This document shows positions 23,431 to 36,650 of a DNA stretch of 64,000 nucleotides, in pieces. The notes under the pieces are model-generated. The model saw nothing but the letters and a program-made list of their open reading frames with translations, ran no database searches and had not been told where the DNA came from. The stretch covers positions 22,044,616-22,108,615 of the forward strand of contig NC_061864.1 in NCBI RefSeq assembly GCF_907164915.1, in the 5' to 3' direction. Position 1 is the first letter of the stretch, and the number at the start of each line of letters is the position of its first letter. The position numbers and the translations under genes are program-made. This DNA is from Impatiens glandulifera (lineage: Eukaryota > Streptophyta > Magnoliopsida > Ericales > Balsaminaceae).

Positions 23431-26000
23431 CCCTCGGAAATTCTTATTCCATAGCTTAACATGTGTCGTGGACACGGCAATACAAGAAGGGAACCGAGGT
23501 GGCTCGAGGTTCGATGGTTTCAACCTTAGTTTGCGTGCCAAACAACTTTTTAAAATAAAATATCATTTTTAAAGATTTTGACAGTACATGGCAGCATTTA
23601 AAATTAATCATGTAAAAATAATTAATTTTATTCAAATTTTAATAATCTGGGGATTTTTTATAACCAAATGACAACTTGAGTTGAAATCCGGTTTTAAATT
23701 AATTAAACATAATTAATTTAAGAAAATATTATTTATTTGAAAATAGAGTTGACAAATGATTTTAGAAAAATCAGTAAAATGTACGTGTATAAACGTACTT
23801 TATACCGGAGTTTCCATAAGGAGTTCGTTATTTGGTTACGTTCGGGAAAGGGCTTTCGTGCTATGTCCTCTGCGCCCGTTGAAAACGGTTTTATTTTTTA
23901 AAAGTGTGGCTATCAAAATATTTATTATAACATTCATTTCCTTTAATTAGTAGTTTGGGTTCCTAAAAATAATGAATTTAGATTACGTAAATAATTGTAC
24001 AAAATTATTTAGAAGCGTACATGCAATTGCGTTTATATAAAATTGAATACAAGACCTGAAAAATATCAGAAAAGTATTAGAATTTAAAAATAAATTCCAA
24101 ACAGAATATTTATTTAGGAAATATCCTGAAAATATTTTTAAATCATTTTCTAACCTCTCAGGATTATTTGAAAATGGATTGAGGTTCCAAAATTACAAAA
24201 ATAACTTTGGATCTTGAAAAGTAGAACCAAACAAGCCTTAAGGTTCGTTTTTATCGGTTAGAGACCGGATGGGCTCGGTCTAGATCGAGGGTGCTCTCGA
24301 TCGGGGCTCAAGATTCTCGATCGGGGGACCGGGGTCCCTAGGTCAGTGTGCTAATGGCTCTCAGACCTTGGCTGAATTCACCGGTCATGGGTTTGGGATG
24401 TTCGGGCCTAAGGTTGGACCTCTCAGTCCTAGGACCTGGGAGTCTCGGTCCTAGGTCAAATTTCTCGGTCCAAGGTAAATATCCTCGGTCGGATTTCTCG
24501 GTCCTAACTCAAGAACACCGGTCTTAGGGTTCGGTCCTAACTCAAGAACATTGGTTCTTAGTCTCGGTCCTAGGTCAAATTTCTTGGTCCTTGGTCTCGA
24601 TCAGAACCGAAGATTCTCGGTCATACCTCTCGGTCCTTGGTCCTATAAGACTTGATCCAAGAGAACTGAGTGTTCTTTATGTGGTCAGAAATTTGTAGGT
24701 TTGTATCTTTTGATACAGATCATGAAAACATGATCTATAAGTTGCTATCAACTCCATTGGATGTAGAAATCATAACCCTTAATCCTAAAATCGATCAATC
24801 AAACCCTTAAACGATTAATTTTTCAAAACGAATTCTAGGGCTAAATTTGGGAACTTTTGATTTAGGTCATCTCATGGACTAATTCTTGTTCCAATAGCTT
24901 CAAAATTATGTTTATAATCGAACACGACCAAAACAAGAATATCAATCAAGCTCTGTAACAAATTTTAAAACTGAAATTTAAACTTTTTATTTCAAAATTT
25001 TCAGTTCGATCAAACATAATCGGGATGTATGTAATATCATTTGAAAAGCTTAAAAGCTCAAGAAAATTAATTTCAAATTTTCTAGATTTTCAAATCAAAT
25101 ATGTATTTTTATGATTAAGGTTGAATTGATGAAATCTCTTTCAAAAGAAAGTTTGGAAATCATCTAGGGATTGATTTCGACTATAGAAAGCACGAAATTG
25201 AACCCTAAATAAGATCAACTCGATCGAACTTGAAAATTTCTAATTTTATATCACAAATTGAACTACAGTAAGTCTGGAAACTTACTAATGATTGGAGAAC
25301 ACTCCAATGATGTTTATGAATCTTTCTAGAGCTCTAGATCGAATCTAGGAACGCTGGAATGATTTCTTCAAAAACCAGTCGTCTGATCTTTAATGGAAAT
25401 CTTTGAGCAGATTGTAATTGTTGGAGTTTGTTCTATGTATTGAAAGAAGAACACTTAGAGAGTATTTATACACAATCTAAGTCTGTTTCGAAGTCGAATT
25501 CATATAAATTTGACTTCTGAAATCTTATCCTTTGATTTATGTTTTGTCTTTGTCAGCCTAGTTCTAGGGTAGGGTTTGAATTCTTAGCTTAGGTGAATTG
25601 AAGGCGAGGGATATACGTGCACATGGGTGAAATTTGGAGGGATAAGGATGGAAGATGGCGAAGATAAGGCTTCTATAAGAATCAACGGCGTTGAGCGCGA
25701 TCCTTCAGCGTTCTCCCTGTATCATTGGAAAAGACGAACAAAATGACATCGTTATGTTTAAATGAACGTGTTGTTGGCGTTCTGTCCATCGCTAGGTGTT
25801 CCGTCTGGCGTTCGGGCGTCTGGGCTAACGGGGTTAGCGTCCCGTTAGCTGATTCGGTGTGAACTCGGGCGCACGCTTCCTTGGTTACAACCGGATGCAT
25901 GGCTTCTTCTTGGGCGCTGGATGAAAATCCAGCGCTGATCCAATGGATACAAATCCTGTTGCAGCTGATTTCCTTATTTTCGGCTATACTGGATTATCAG
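23430..26000. other. GC-richer inserted-looking segment, possibly an old retroelement
   Basis: Parts of this stretch (24,240-24,670 and 25,560-25,960) are clearly richer in G and C than the surrounding DNA. It contains the CGGTC minisatellite and, further on, a segment with many CG dinucleotides. I saw no second LTR, no primer-binding site and no recognisable protein. The 72-codon minus frame at 25682-25900 has no family features. Origin as a transposable-element fragment is inference. Confidence 0.35.
24250..24665 (+). repeat. CGGTC-rich irregular minisatellite
   Basis: A core close to 'tctcggtcctaggtcaaat' repeats irregularly, with the best copies near 24,450-24,480 and 24,565-24,590. At least a dozen copies of 'cggtc' lie in about 400 bp. 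The composition differs strongly from the flanks. Confidence 0.7.
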
Positions 26001-27685
26001 TTTTATTTTTAATAAAAGGGTTATTTGAAACCAAGTTTTAACTCTCTTTTTATTTCTTTACCAAATTAATACACAAAAATATTTTAGACACTATAATAAA
26101 AATTATGTTCATTTATTTTATTTTGGGTATTTAATTAATTATTTTAGCCTATAAATTACGCCTAACTTATGTTTAAAATTATAATTAATTTATTTCAACT
26201 CCTTTTTTAGTTTAATTCGAGTAAAATAAATACAATATTTTAATATCAAAATATTTTTAAATTTTTAATTAATTTTTCTATTTAGAGTTTAATTATCACA
26301 ATAATTTAGATTATTTTAAATTTTAAAATTCAAAATATTATTTTAAAATTATAAATTAAAATATGTCAAATTATCATGTTTACAACTATACAATATGATA
26401 ATATGATGTACTATCAAAACTGTCCCATAATAATTGGGTACATTCCCTTATTTATATTTTATAGTTAACCTATTATAAACTTTTTTAAATTATAATGTAA
26501 TACTCATCCTAAAAGGCTTGAAATAAATAAGTAGTGGATTTTTATATTATTAATTTTTTTTTTTTTTTTTGTAAAAACTTAAAATATATTGATAAAATAA
26601 TTTTAAAATAAAATTTATAATATTTTAATTAATTTATTGGTGTGATTGATAAGAGATGAATTAAAATAATGTTGGATTAAATTGAAATTATTTAAAACAA
26701 CTTAGTAAGTCTCTTAAAAATTAATATTGTTGCTTAAATTATTTTAATGAGAAAATGAATTTTAACGAACAAATATTATTAAAAAAAATTAATTTATATA
26801 CATATAATATATATTCCAAAACATTTTTTAATCTAAAATCTATACCCAATAAAATATTTTAAAAACAATAGTTTTTAAGAAAATTAATTTTTTTTTGCTC
26901 AAATAGAACTCCAACTCCGAAATGGGCAGTTACCAAACATGACAATTATTATTTATTAGTATATTACTTGTAGACTTATATTTACGAGTTTTTTTAATCA
27001 TTTTTTTTAATTGTTATTATGTTAGTATTTTTAGAGTTAATTGAATCTGATTAATCATTTTAAAATCCCAATTTCTTAACTATCATTAAGTCGAATATAT
27101 GTCTTGATAAAGTATAATGACATGATATGCTTATATTTAAATTTATTCAAAACGCATTCCCTTAATTATTATGTCATTTAACTTATTTTTTTATTTAATA
27201 AAAACATATATAAAGGGTATTTTGAAAAAAAAAATGTGAATGATCCACTATTTTCAAAAATCTCTCAAGAACATTAATCAAACTAGTATTTAGGTCGTGC
27301 ATTTGTACGAGTAATTATAAAAATCAAGAAAAAAAATTACCTTAAAAATGTGACTTTATAATTTAAATCAATATTTTTTATCTAATTATTAAAAAAATAT
27401 GACACAAAATAACTAATTTGATAAGTAGACATTCATTAAACTTTTTTTTCATTAGTTCACTAATTTTATCCTCATTTCTCGGTCAACCAAAATTATCATT
27501 TCTTACATAATACATCTCATATTACTAATCTCTTAACCTCGTTTTTGCACACTATTATTTCTTACATAATAGACATCTCATATTACTAATCTCGCAACCT
27601 CATTTTTACACTCAACTATCTCAATAGTACCAATCATTTATTACCAGTCACTTATCCCTTGACAAATCAATAATCAAAATCTCTC
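26001..27685. other. AT-rich spacer, nothing recognised
   Basis: Long poly-A/T runs and low-complexity sequence, with a local direct duplication around 27,500 and 27,560 ('tttcttacataata', 'catctcatattactaatctc'). No gene is seen. Confidence 0.5.
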
Positions 27686-27720
27686 TCAACCCGGCAATCC
27701 GGATACTTTAAAAATTAAGC

Positions 27721-27757
<37 letters not shown>

Positions 27758-28060
27758 TTAATTAAAAAATTGAACTTATATTGTTAAAATGTCTTGCGTT
27801 TATCAAATTTGGTGTTGAATTTAAAATATAAAGTGTTATTAGCCTAGTTGGTTAAATTGTTGTATTTGTTTTTGTTAAGTTGCAAGTTCGAAACATACCT
27901 ATAGCATTTTTAATTTTATTTTTAACCGTTTTAAGTTTATGGGTGGGAACTCACAATTCGACCCAAGTATCCATTTACTTTCACATATATTTTCAAAATT
28001 AACCACCGCTCTCCATCCGGCAATTCAAACACTTTAAAAATTAAGCATAAATTAAGCATG
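27686..28060 (+). repeat. tRNA-like tandem repeat family, plus-strand copy
   Basis: One unit (about 27,751-28,050) is preceded by the tail of another unit ('ctctcaacccggcaatccgg' near 27,682). Inside are an A-box-like tagcctagttgg at 27840-27851 and a B-box-like gttcgaaac at 27886-27894, with spacing similar to a tRNA gene's internal promoter. The unit is homologous to the three minus-strand units at 30772-31569. It is not a functional tRNA gene. Confidence 0.6.
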
Positions 28061-28949
28061 ATAAAGAAAAAAAATCATAATATTTTTAATATGTGATGTC
28101 TATGTCTACACGGAAGGTAAGTCATAAAACATAAAAGTTATAAAAAAAGAGAAGAATGAAAACAATAATTTACCTCCATTACTTTTATATATCTTCAACT
28201 TTCAGTTAAAAAGGTGATTTCTTTATTCAACTAAAATATAAATATTCATAATAAAGCATTTTCAATTATGGAGCTACACCAAAATAAAGGAAACTCAGTT
28301 AAAGACACACACGTGTAATCCAAACTCCTTATCAACCTCATTTTCTCCTCACATAATATATTTACAGATTTACCTCCTCTTACTTTGCTCTTTAAACTTG
28401 TCACTTATTCTAGCACGAAAGAAAAGCTATGGATCAGAATATTTTGAGCCGCAATCAAACAGTTATCTTCACAACTGTCGGATTCGAGAATTTATTAAAA
28501 TCATCCAAGAAAGTTGAAACAACACTATAAAATAAATTTTAAGATATTTTTTTTAAAATCTATACTTTAATGATTATTTATAAAGCCTTTTGTTAGTAAT
28601 AAAATTTGTTATTTTGCATTCCTTTAATTCCAACCAAATGAACTAATGTTCGAGTTCTCGAGTGTTTGTTTTCGAGAATTCACACCATTTGTAAAATAAA
28701 TAAATATAAAGGCAGTGCATACAAGTGAGATGCTAATAATGCATGAAGATATGTAAAAGAAAATTGAGGATCAATTGCTTTAATTTGTTTTGACATTTAA
28801 AAAATCAGAAAGCATAAGCATTCATATTATGAAATATAGTTAATAATTTTAATTAGTTCTCTAATTATTAATTAGTGTCCATTATATATTTAATCAACAC
28901 TCTTCATCATGTGATTTAATTGCTCTAACATGACAATATTTTTATGAGT

Positions 28950-28987
<38 letters not shown>

Positions 28988-29586
28988 AGTTGTCTAACTC
29001 ACTCAAGCATTTCTCAACCATATTTTCATTTTCATGATATTGTTTTATTTTCTTTATAATTATTCAATTAAAAATTTCGATAAAACTATATTTCTCTCTT
29101 TTAGTTTAGCTAAGTGGCGGGTATAATGGGATAAACACATTTTTATCTTTTAATTTATTTATTTAAGAATTAATAATCTCCACACCCGTTGATTTGTTTA
29201 TGGTTGATTTGTTTATTTATGAATAGTATAAATGGAAATATTTACCTTACTAAATCGGATTTTTGTTAGATACTAATAGAATGAATCCAAAATATTTTTT
29301 TTGAATTGATAATGTATAAATAAATTTATTCAAGCATTTGGGGTTAATTTACCATTGTCAAATTTATACACCCCCAATTTTATTAACACACTGCACACAT
29401 TTAACATTTCAAAATAACACATTTAATGAAACTTGTTTAATTCTAGAGGAAATGATTATTCTCATTCACATAAACATATACACTGATTTTCTTTTTATTC
29501 ACTCCAAGGTTCTAAGGCCGGTTCTAACTACCAACCAAAACAAACCTAGTTACTATACACTGATTTTCTTATAATACATCCATCAC
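28061..29586. other. AT-rich spacer with TA microsatellite
   Basis: A (TA)n microsatellite lies at about 28,952-28,985. No gene is recognised. The 29338-29574 plus frame has no family features; this stretch is simply 3' of the DUF761 gene. Confidence 0.5.
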
Positions 29587-30147
29587 TCAACTCTGTTTTC
29601 GCAGCGCTTCGTAAAATTTTGCAATGAACTTCTCCGCCGCCTCATCCACATGGTTGTGATCACCCGTATCCATATTCATTGGGTATGGAGAATCAGTTAT
29701 TCTCAGCTGCTTCACCATGGGCGTCATGCCAAACCCGGGTAACATAGGTGAATCACTCATAACCATCGGGCTCCAAAAGAAATCGGGTGAAGATTCTGCA
29801 GATGATTCCATTTCCATTATTGCATTTCTAACCGCTTCTGCAGCGGTTATAGAGTCGTCTTCATGGGTACCAGGGGAGTGGACACACGTAAAGAAGCCTC
29901 GGTGAGAAGCGGTTTGCTTCCTCTTGATGAATTCACCTATTTTTGGTGGTTGGATGTTATGATGATGAATATGGTTATGGAGCGATAGAAGGCTTTGTAT
30001 GACTTTGCCACGTTTTTTCAATATGTTTAGATCCCGGCGGCCTATAACCTTTGCCTTTGATATTCCTTTCCTTAAAACGAATAGTATTGTTTTGAGCGTG
30101 TTCATGAACCTTCGGCTGACGGTTATGGCCATATTGGTGTCTTCCAT
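29587..30147 (-). CDS. DUF761 protein, Avr9/Cf-9-elicited protein 146-like
   Basis: Single-exon gene of 186 codons plus stop. The C-terminus (residues 167-184, 'VDEAAEKFIAKFYEALRK') is the DUF761 motif shared by plant proteins that include tobacco ACRE146 and Arabidopsis relatives of unknown biochemical function. The N-terminus has the basic amphipathic stretch typical of these proteins ('RRFMNTLKTILFVLRKGISK', then 'KRGKVIQSLLSLHNH'). The middle is Ser/Pro/Met-rich and looks disordered. The whole frame is intact and of normal family length. A relative of this family was found as rapidly induced by defence elicitation, but no role can be read from this sequence. The start codon matches family starts (Met-Glu-Asp). 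Confidence 0.85.
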   Translation of the reverse strand: MEDTNMAITVSRRFMNTLKTILFVLRKGISKAKVIGRRDLNILKKRGKVIQSLLSLHNHIHHHNIQPPKIGEFIKRKQTASHRGFFTCVHSPGTHEDDSITAAEAVRNAIMEMESSAESSPDFFWSPMVMSDSPMLPGFGMTPMVKQLRITDSPYPMNMDTGDHNHVDEAAEKFIAKFYEALRKQS

Positions 30148-30771
30148 TTTTTATGATGGGATCTTTGTGTTTATAGAAGTTTGGTTTTGAAATCTATGGA
30201 AAGAAGATTGTTATTATATTTGGAATGAGGATGGATATTTAAGGTGGAAATAGATAGAAGTATATATATAGAATAGCTTGAGATAGAAAAGAAGGTTTCC
30301 TTAACTTTAATTTTGGTTAGGATTGAATTGATAGAATGAATTATTGGTGATTTGAGGGGTGAGTGGACTCGTTTTTAAGATTAATTATTTTGACCACTAA
30401 ACTTTTGACAAATATAACTTTACTTGTTCAGGTGTATTTCCCTTTTTATTTTTATTTTTATTATTTTTCCAAAATTTCCTTCCACTTTGAGATGGGCTGT
30501 GTTGAAAAACAATTGTGTTTATTTAAAGGGCGACCTAGTAAAATATTTATTCAATTTGTGATATTTTCAATTAAGAAGCATACCATCTAAACCCACTATA
30601 TTATTGAGTTTCATTTATTATTTTATAAATTTTGTTTAAAAAAAAGATAATAAGATTTATTTTATTTAAAGCAATCATTATTTATAGATTGTATTTATAA
30701 TAAAAATTGATCTATACATTTAAAACTAAATATTAAGAAACTCCAATAAAATTATTCAAATATTTAATAAT
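30148..30771 (-). promoter_or_regulatory. Upstream region of the DUF761 gene
   Basis: About 600 bp of AT-rich DNA upstream of the start. A TATA-like stretch ('tatatatata' around 30,260-30,270, about 115 bp from the start codon) is the best core-promoter candidate. Nothing else is supported. Confidence 0.35.
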
Positions 30772-31569
30772 ATTTAATTTGAATTTGTTTGGTTTGACGG
30801 GTCGAGAGATGTGGTTAATTTGAATATATATGAGAGTAAAGGGATATTTGGGTCGGATTGTGGGTTGACTCGTCCATAAACTTGAAACGGTTAAAAGAAT
30901 TTGCAACCTAACAAAAAAAATATAATTCTTTAACCAATTAAGTTAATAAAACTTTATACTTTTAATTTAACACCAAATTTGATACACATTCCTAACAATA
31001 TAAGCTCAACTTTTTAACTAACTAAGTTAATATATATAATGTTTAATTTGAATTTGTTTGCTTTGTCGGGTCGAGGGGTGTGGTTAATTTGGATATATAT
31101 GTGAGAGTAAATGAATATTTGGGTCGAATCGTGGGTTGATCGCCCATAAACTTGAAACGGTAAAAAATAAAATTAAAAATATTATATGTATATTTCGAAT
31201 TTACAACCTAACAAAACAAGTATAACCCTTTAACCAACTAAGCTAATAAGGTTTTTCATTTAAAATTCAACACCAAATTTGATTAACGTGTGACATTTCT
31301 AACAATATTAGTTCAACTTTTTAGCTAACTAATTTATATATATATATAATAATGCTTAATTTGAATTTGTTTGGTTTATCGGGTCGAAAGTTGTGGTTAA
31401 TATGAATATATATGTGAGAGTAAATGGATATTTTAGTCAGATCGTGGGTTAACCTGCCCATAAATTTAAAATGGTTAAAAATAAAATTAAAAATGCTATA
31501 TGTATGTTTGAACTTGCAACCTAACCAAACAAATATAAAATTTAAACCAAGTGTGATTGGGGTATAGTT
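30772..31569 (-). repeat. Three tandem copies of the tRNA-like repeat family
   Basis: Units lie at 30772-31041, 31042-31353 and 31354-31569, the last one truncated. Read on the minus strand, unit 2 has an A-box-like tagcttagttgg (31233-31244) and a B-box-like attcgaaata (about 31,191-31,200). The conserved body also includes 'gtttatgggc' and a 'cgacccgac' tail. Tandem head-to-tail arrangement is unusual for a SINE. Confidence 0.65.
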
Positions 31570-34330
31570 TTCCAAGGGATAATAGGTCAGTAACAAATGA
31601 GAGTGGTTAAAAAATATGAATCAAATATTTGATTGACCAAAGTGTGAGGTTACGAAGTTAAATGTCGATTGAGATTGGTGGTTTATTTTCCTAGGAATAA
31701 GAAACGTTTGAAAGTATGATTGGAATGTGGTTTGTCAAGGGATAAGAGGTGGGTAACAAAGGATCGTGATTTCACAAGATTAGAGGTCGATTGAAACTGG
31801 TGGTTGGTTTGCTGAAGGATAAAAGGTGTGTGAAACTGTGATTGAGATTGGTGGTTGGTTTCTAAGGAATAATAGGCATTTGAAAATTTGATTGAGATGG
31901 ATGGTTGTTTACTGAATAATAAGAGGTGTGTGAAAATATGATAATGAGGCGTGTGAAAATATGATAAAGAGACATATGAAAAAGTGTGAGTCACAAAATA
32001 TCGACTAATTAACTAATTGGTAATAAACATTTAATACAAAATATATATACATACACAAAATTATAAAATTATTTCAACAATCTCAAATGGTCTACTTGTT
32101 AAGGTGTTCACATTAATTTCATGTTTAAGATCATGGTTTAAATCCCAAAAACTGCAAATTTTAAAGTGAGTATTATAAATTTTTGAGAGATCGATGTTAC
32201 GGAATGCATTCTTGAGTATAATATATGGTGGCACAACTTTTAAATAATGGATATAAGGAATTTGAAAGTGTGAGGTCACGAGATGGAGATCGGGTGGTGG
32301 GTGGTTTGTCAACCGAAATGATACAAAGGCATATGAAAAAGTGTGAGTCACAAGATGATGGTCAATTTAGAGGTTAGTTGTTGGTTTGATAAGTTATAAA
32401 AGGTGTGTGATCAATTAGTATTGGTTGTTGATATGTTAAAGTGGGGGTAAAAGAGGTTGTCTAAGATTGGTGAGTTGTTTGTCGAGTGGGTAAAAAGGCA
32501 TATGAGGGGATAAAGAGACATATGAAAAAGTGTGAGTCACAAGATTATGGTCAATTGGGGGATTAATGGTTGGTTTGACGAGGGAAAGAAGTGTGTGATC
32601 AATTGGAATTAGTTGTTGATTTATTAAAGTGGGGGTAAAAGAGGTCGACTAAGATTGGTGGGTAGTTTGTCGAGAGGATAAAGAGGCATATGAAAAAGTG
32701 TGAGTCACAAGAGGTCGACTAAGATTTAGTGGGTGGTTTTTCAAGTGAATAAAGAAGTATATGAAAAAATGTGAATCACAAGAGATCAACTAAGATTGGT
32801 GGGTAGTTTACCAAGAGGATAAGAGGTGTGTGAAAGTGTGTAAGGTCACAAGATGAAATATCAATTGAGATTTGGTGGTTGGTTTTCCGAAGTGAGGGTA
32901 AATATAAGAGGTCTTTTAACAAATTAGATATTAGTTGTTAAAAATATATGAATGAGATGTTGATTGACCGAAGTGGTTGATTTGGGAATTGGTTGTTGAT
33001 TTGTTGAAGTGGGGGTAAAAGAAGTCACAATAAGAGTAAATATGATGATATGCAAGGTAAGGATTTGTGATTGATTTTTCGGGATAAGAAGACGACAATA
33101 AAAGGAGATATCGACGGTTAAAAATATATAAATGAGATGTTGATTGACTAGAGTATAAACATGTGTGTGAGGTCACAAGATTAGAGGTCGAAATTATGAT
33201 TGGTGAGTGGTTTGCCGGGGGATAAAGAGACAGATGAAAAAGTGTGAGTCACAAGATGAGAGGTTGATTGTGGAGATTTATGTTTGGTTTGATGAGTAAT
33301 AAGAGATGTGTGAAAATGTGTGTAAGGTCATGAGATGAGATGTGAAAGTGTATGTAAGGTCATGAGATGAGATGAGATGTCGATTGAGATTTGGTGGTTG
33401 GTTTGCAGAAAATGATGAATAATTTAAGACATTGGTAACAAATGAGATACTAGTGGTTAAAATATATATGAATGAGATGTTGATTGACCGAAATGTAAAA
33501 GTGTGTGAGGTCACGGGATTAAAGGTCGATTGTGATTAGTGGGTTATTTGTCGAAGGGATAAAGAGACATATAAAAAAATGTGAGTCACAATATGAGAGG
33601 TTGATTAAGGGATTAGTGTTGGCTTGATAAGGATAGAGGTGTGTGAAAGTGTGTGAGGTCACGAGATGAAATGTCGATTGAGATTTGGTGGTTGGTTTAC
33701 CGAAGTGGGGATAAAAAGAGAGGTCACGGTAATATAAAAGATGATGATAATAATGAGATATTATTGGTTAAATATATATATATATATATATGAATGAGAT
33801 GCTGATTAATTGAATTGTAAAAGCGTGTGAAGTCATGAAATTAAAGGTTGATTGGAATTTGTTGGTGATTTTCCGAGTGGATAAATATTAATATGAAAAA
33901 GTGTGAGTCACAAGATAAGAGGTCGATTGGTGGTTACCACGGTAAAGGTAAAAATTATGAGATGAGAAGTGGGATTTATAGGGATAAGAGGCCGATAATA
34001 AAGGAGATATTGATGGTTAAAAATAATATGAATGAAATTTTGATTCACTGAAATGTTAAAAAGTGTGAGCTCACGATATTAGAGATCGATTAAGATTGGT
34101 GGTTGATTTATCGAGTGTCATAAGAGGCATGTGAAAAATGTGAGGTCATGACATGAGAGGTCAATTGAGATTGGTGGTTAATTTAACGAGAGATAATAGG
34201 TGTGTAGAAGTGTGTGAATCATGATATGAGATGTGGATTGTGTGATTGGTGGTTGGTTTGTCGAAGTGGCAGTAAAAAATGTCGCGGTAATAGATAAGAG
34301 GTCGGTAATAGTATAAAGCACGTCTAACAT
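31570..34330 (+). repeat. Complex minisatellite array, about 2.75 kb
   Basis: Irregular units share blocks such as 'atgaaaaagtgtgagtcaca' (near 31,975; 32,333; 32,521; 32,690; 33,234; 33,899; variants at 32,760, 33,565 and 34,130), 'gaggtcgattgagattggtgg' and 'gataagaggtgtgtgaaagtg'. Block order varies, so the array is higher-order or shuffled. The plus strand is poor in C and rich in G and A. The many short minus-strand frames here, with repeated Ser/His/Thr motifs, come from the repeat and are not genes. Confidence 0.85.
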
Positions 34331-36650
34331 TACTTTAGATATATAAAAACAAAATGTATGACACAACTTTAAATAAAAATTTTGGATCGATTTATAATAA
34401 CTAACCAGATAAATTGTGTAATTTATTTGATTCTTACTAATAAGAAATTTACTTTTCTTTTAAGTGTATTTCAAACTCATAAAATTAATTTTTAAATTTG
34501 AGATATTTAATAAATTTTAAAATATATGTTAATACTAAATTTTGAATTGAACTTAATTTTTATAAATTAAAATTAATTTTAAATTAATTAAATTTGAATA
34601 ATTAATTTTATGTAAAATATTTATATTGCACAGGATTCATGTTAGTGTTAAGAATGATTCTTACAAAATCTAAAATAACGGTGTGTCATACTAACTTATT
34701 ATATTAAAAAAATTAAATATTATAGGTTTGATGTTGAGTTTTTTTATTTATTAAAATAATTAATTTATCCACTCAAATACTTATAATTTATTTTTATATT
34801 ATAATAAATCAACCGGTTAAAATTTTAAATAATTTTTGTTTGAATTAAGAAAAACATGTAATAAAAATCTTAAATAACCCAATTACTATTGAACAAACGT
34901 TATATATCATGAAATTTGGACATGCATTTCATTTAGATATATCCTGAGTCAACCTTTCTAATCATCATTTTGCCCATCTTTAGCTAATATTAAAATCTAG
35001 ATATCTGGAAAACATGGAATTGAACTATAAAATTTGGATATCTTAACCAGACTTGTTATTTAAGTTATTCTAATGAGTTTAAATATAATTTTTTTTTTTA
35101 AATGTGAACTAACCGGAAATTTACCCTAAACATGTTTCAATTGGATTTAATTAATATTTTCTTTCTTTTTTATTAAATTAATCAAATAAAATATCAAAAT
35201 TTTCTTAAGTTTTTAGTTTATAATATTAAATACTTTTATAACTAAATAACTTAAATAAACTAGTTTTTCAATAAATAAAAATTCATATCCAAAAAAATAT
35301 TATTTCTGAAGTAAGAAAAATTAACCTAACTGTCAAAATCTTAGTCCCTGTTTGGAGGGCTGCCTGAGCTCTTCTCCCATTAATTCTTATGTGTTGTTTC
35401 TAGATGAAAATGACTCATCAAAAATTATTTCTTTTTTTAGTGATAAAAGATATATTATATTACAAGGATGAACGTCTTGGCAATGTCAAGTAGCAATTAA
35501 AGAAGTGGAAGAAACTAAAGAAAGCTTTTTACAAGAAAAGAAAGCTATCTTTTAACAATGAATAATTATACAGTTATCAAAAGATAAAACACTATGGTTC
35601 AAGACATTTGTTGTCCTGAATATGGATTTGATATCCGTGAATACTCGATAGTCGAGTTCGGGTATTTTAAATCTCGATTTCGTTCAACTTTTTTTAACCT
35701 TTCATTTTTATTAAACTTCAAATATGTAATAATAATAAAGCAGTTATATTTTTCAACTTCTACACAAAATAATATTTTTATTTGTGTTTTTAATATTTAA
35801 AAAATAATAAATATAAATTCATATTTTCATTGGGTAATGAGGTACCAGTCGGGGATAGGAATACAAATAAAGATATCCGTCGGGTTCGGGGTCGGATAAT
35901 AAAATAAAAATGAGTTCGAGATGAGTATTTCACTACCGACAGTTCAGGTACTCGTTGACATCCTTATTCCTTAAATTTGAGTCACTAAAAAACACTTTAA
36001 CTCATAGGATTAGCTCAAGTAAGACAAAAAAAAAATATTCGAAACATTCTGATTTATATAGTGTTATAAAAGTGGTATTTCGTGTCTTCCTAAAAATAAA
36101 TTTTGAGAACAAAAAGTTGTAAATAAGATTTTCATGAAAATAATTTTTTTCTTTTAATGTCCATATAATTTTATCTTATCTAATAATAAAATTGAGACAA
36201 TGTTCTAAACTTGTCTTATTATCATTTTAATGAAAATAATTAACTCAATAAAGTTCACTCTCATTAATTGATTTGATTTGATCAAAATCTATAAAGTAAA
36301 ATGTTAACAGTGATAAATTCAACTTAGATTATATGAAGATAAGAAAGATTGTACTTTTAACTTTTTTTTTGTCTCAAGGATATATTGATATTGTCATGAC
36401 ACTTCTCTTATTTTAATAAAATAATTCAGTTTTAACTTTAATTATTCTCTCAAATCTCGAAATAATCGGCTGTTATTTAGGATTTAGGTTTGGTCTTAAT
36501 TGGTTTCTTATTAATTACCTTAGTTAAAAATGTTTAAACTTGTTTGTTTTAGTGGAAAAAAATGTCTTAATTGCAGTTTTATTTTATTTTTTTGTACTAA
36601 CTCCTCCACTACTTTTTGAAGGTTAGTTATGTTTAAATGAAAATTGTGTT
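34331..36650. other. AT-rich spacer with a possible MITE-like segment
   Basis: Mostly AT-rich without genes. Around 35,610-35,965 the sequence becomes GC-richer at both sides ('gatatccgtgaatactcga' and 'gatatccgtcgggttcggggt' then 'actcgttgacatcc'). This resembles the ends of small hAT-type MITEs, but I could not define terminal repeats. The 68-codon frame at 35594-35800 crosses it and is not supported as a gene. Confidence 0.35.

Noticed and set aside
23430..26000. Complete LTR retrotransposon
   Set aside because: No second LTR, primer-binding site, polypurine tract or protein domain was found; kept only as a GC-richer segment of unknown origin.
27840..27894. Possible tRNA gene
   Set aside because: A and B boxes are present, but no acceptor stem or anticodon arm can be formed and homologous repeat copies occur in tandem elsewhere.
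31683..34366. Several minus-strand frames with repeated Ser/His/Thr motifs
   Set aside because: Generated by the minisatellite; frames shift between units and nothing resembles a protein family.
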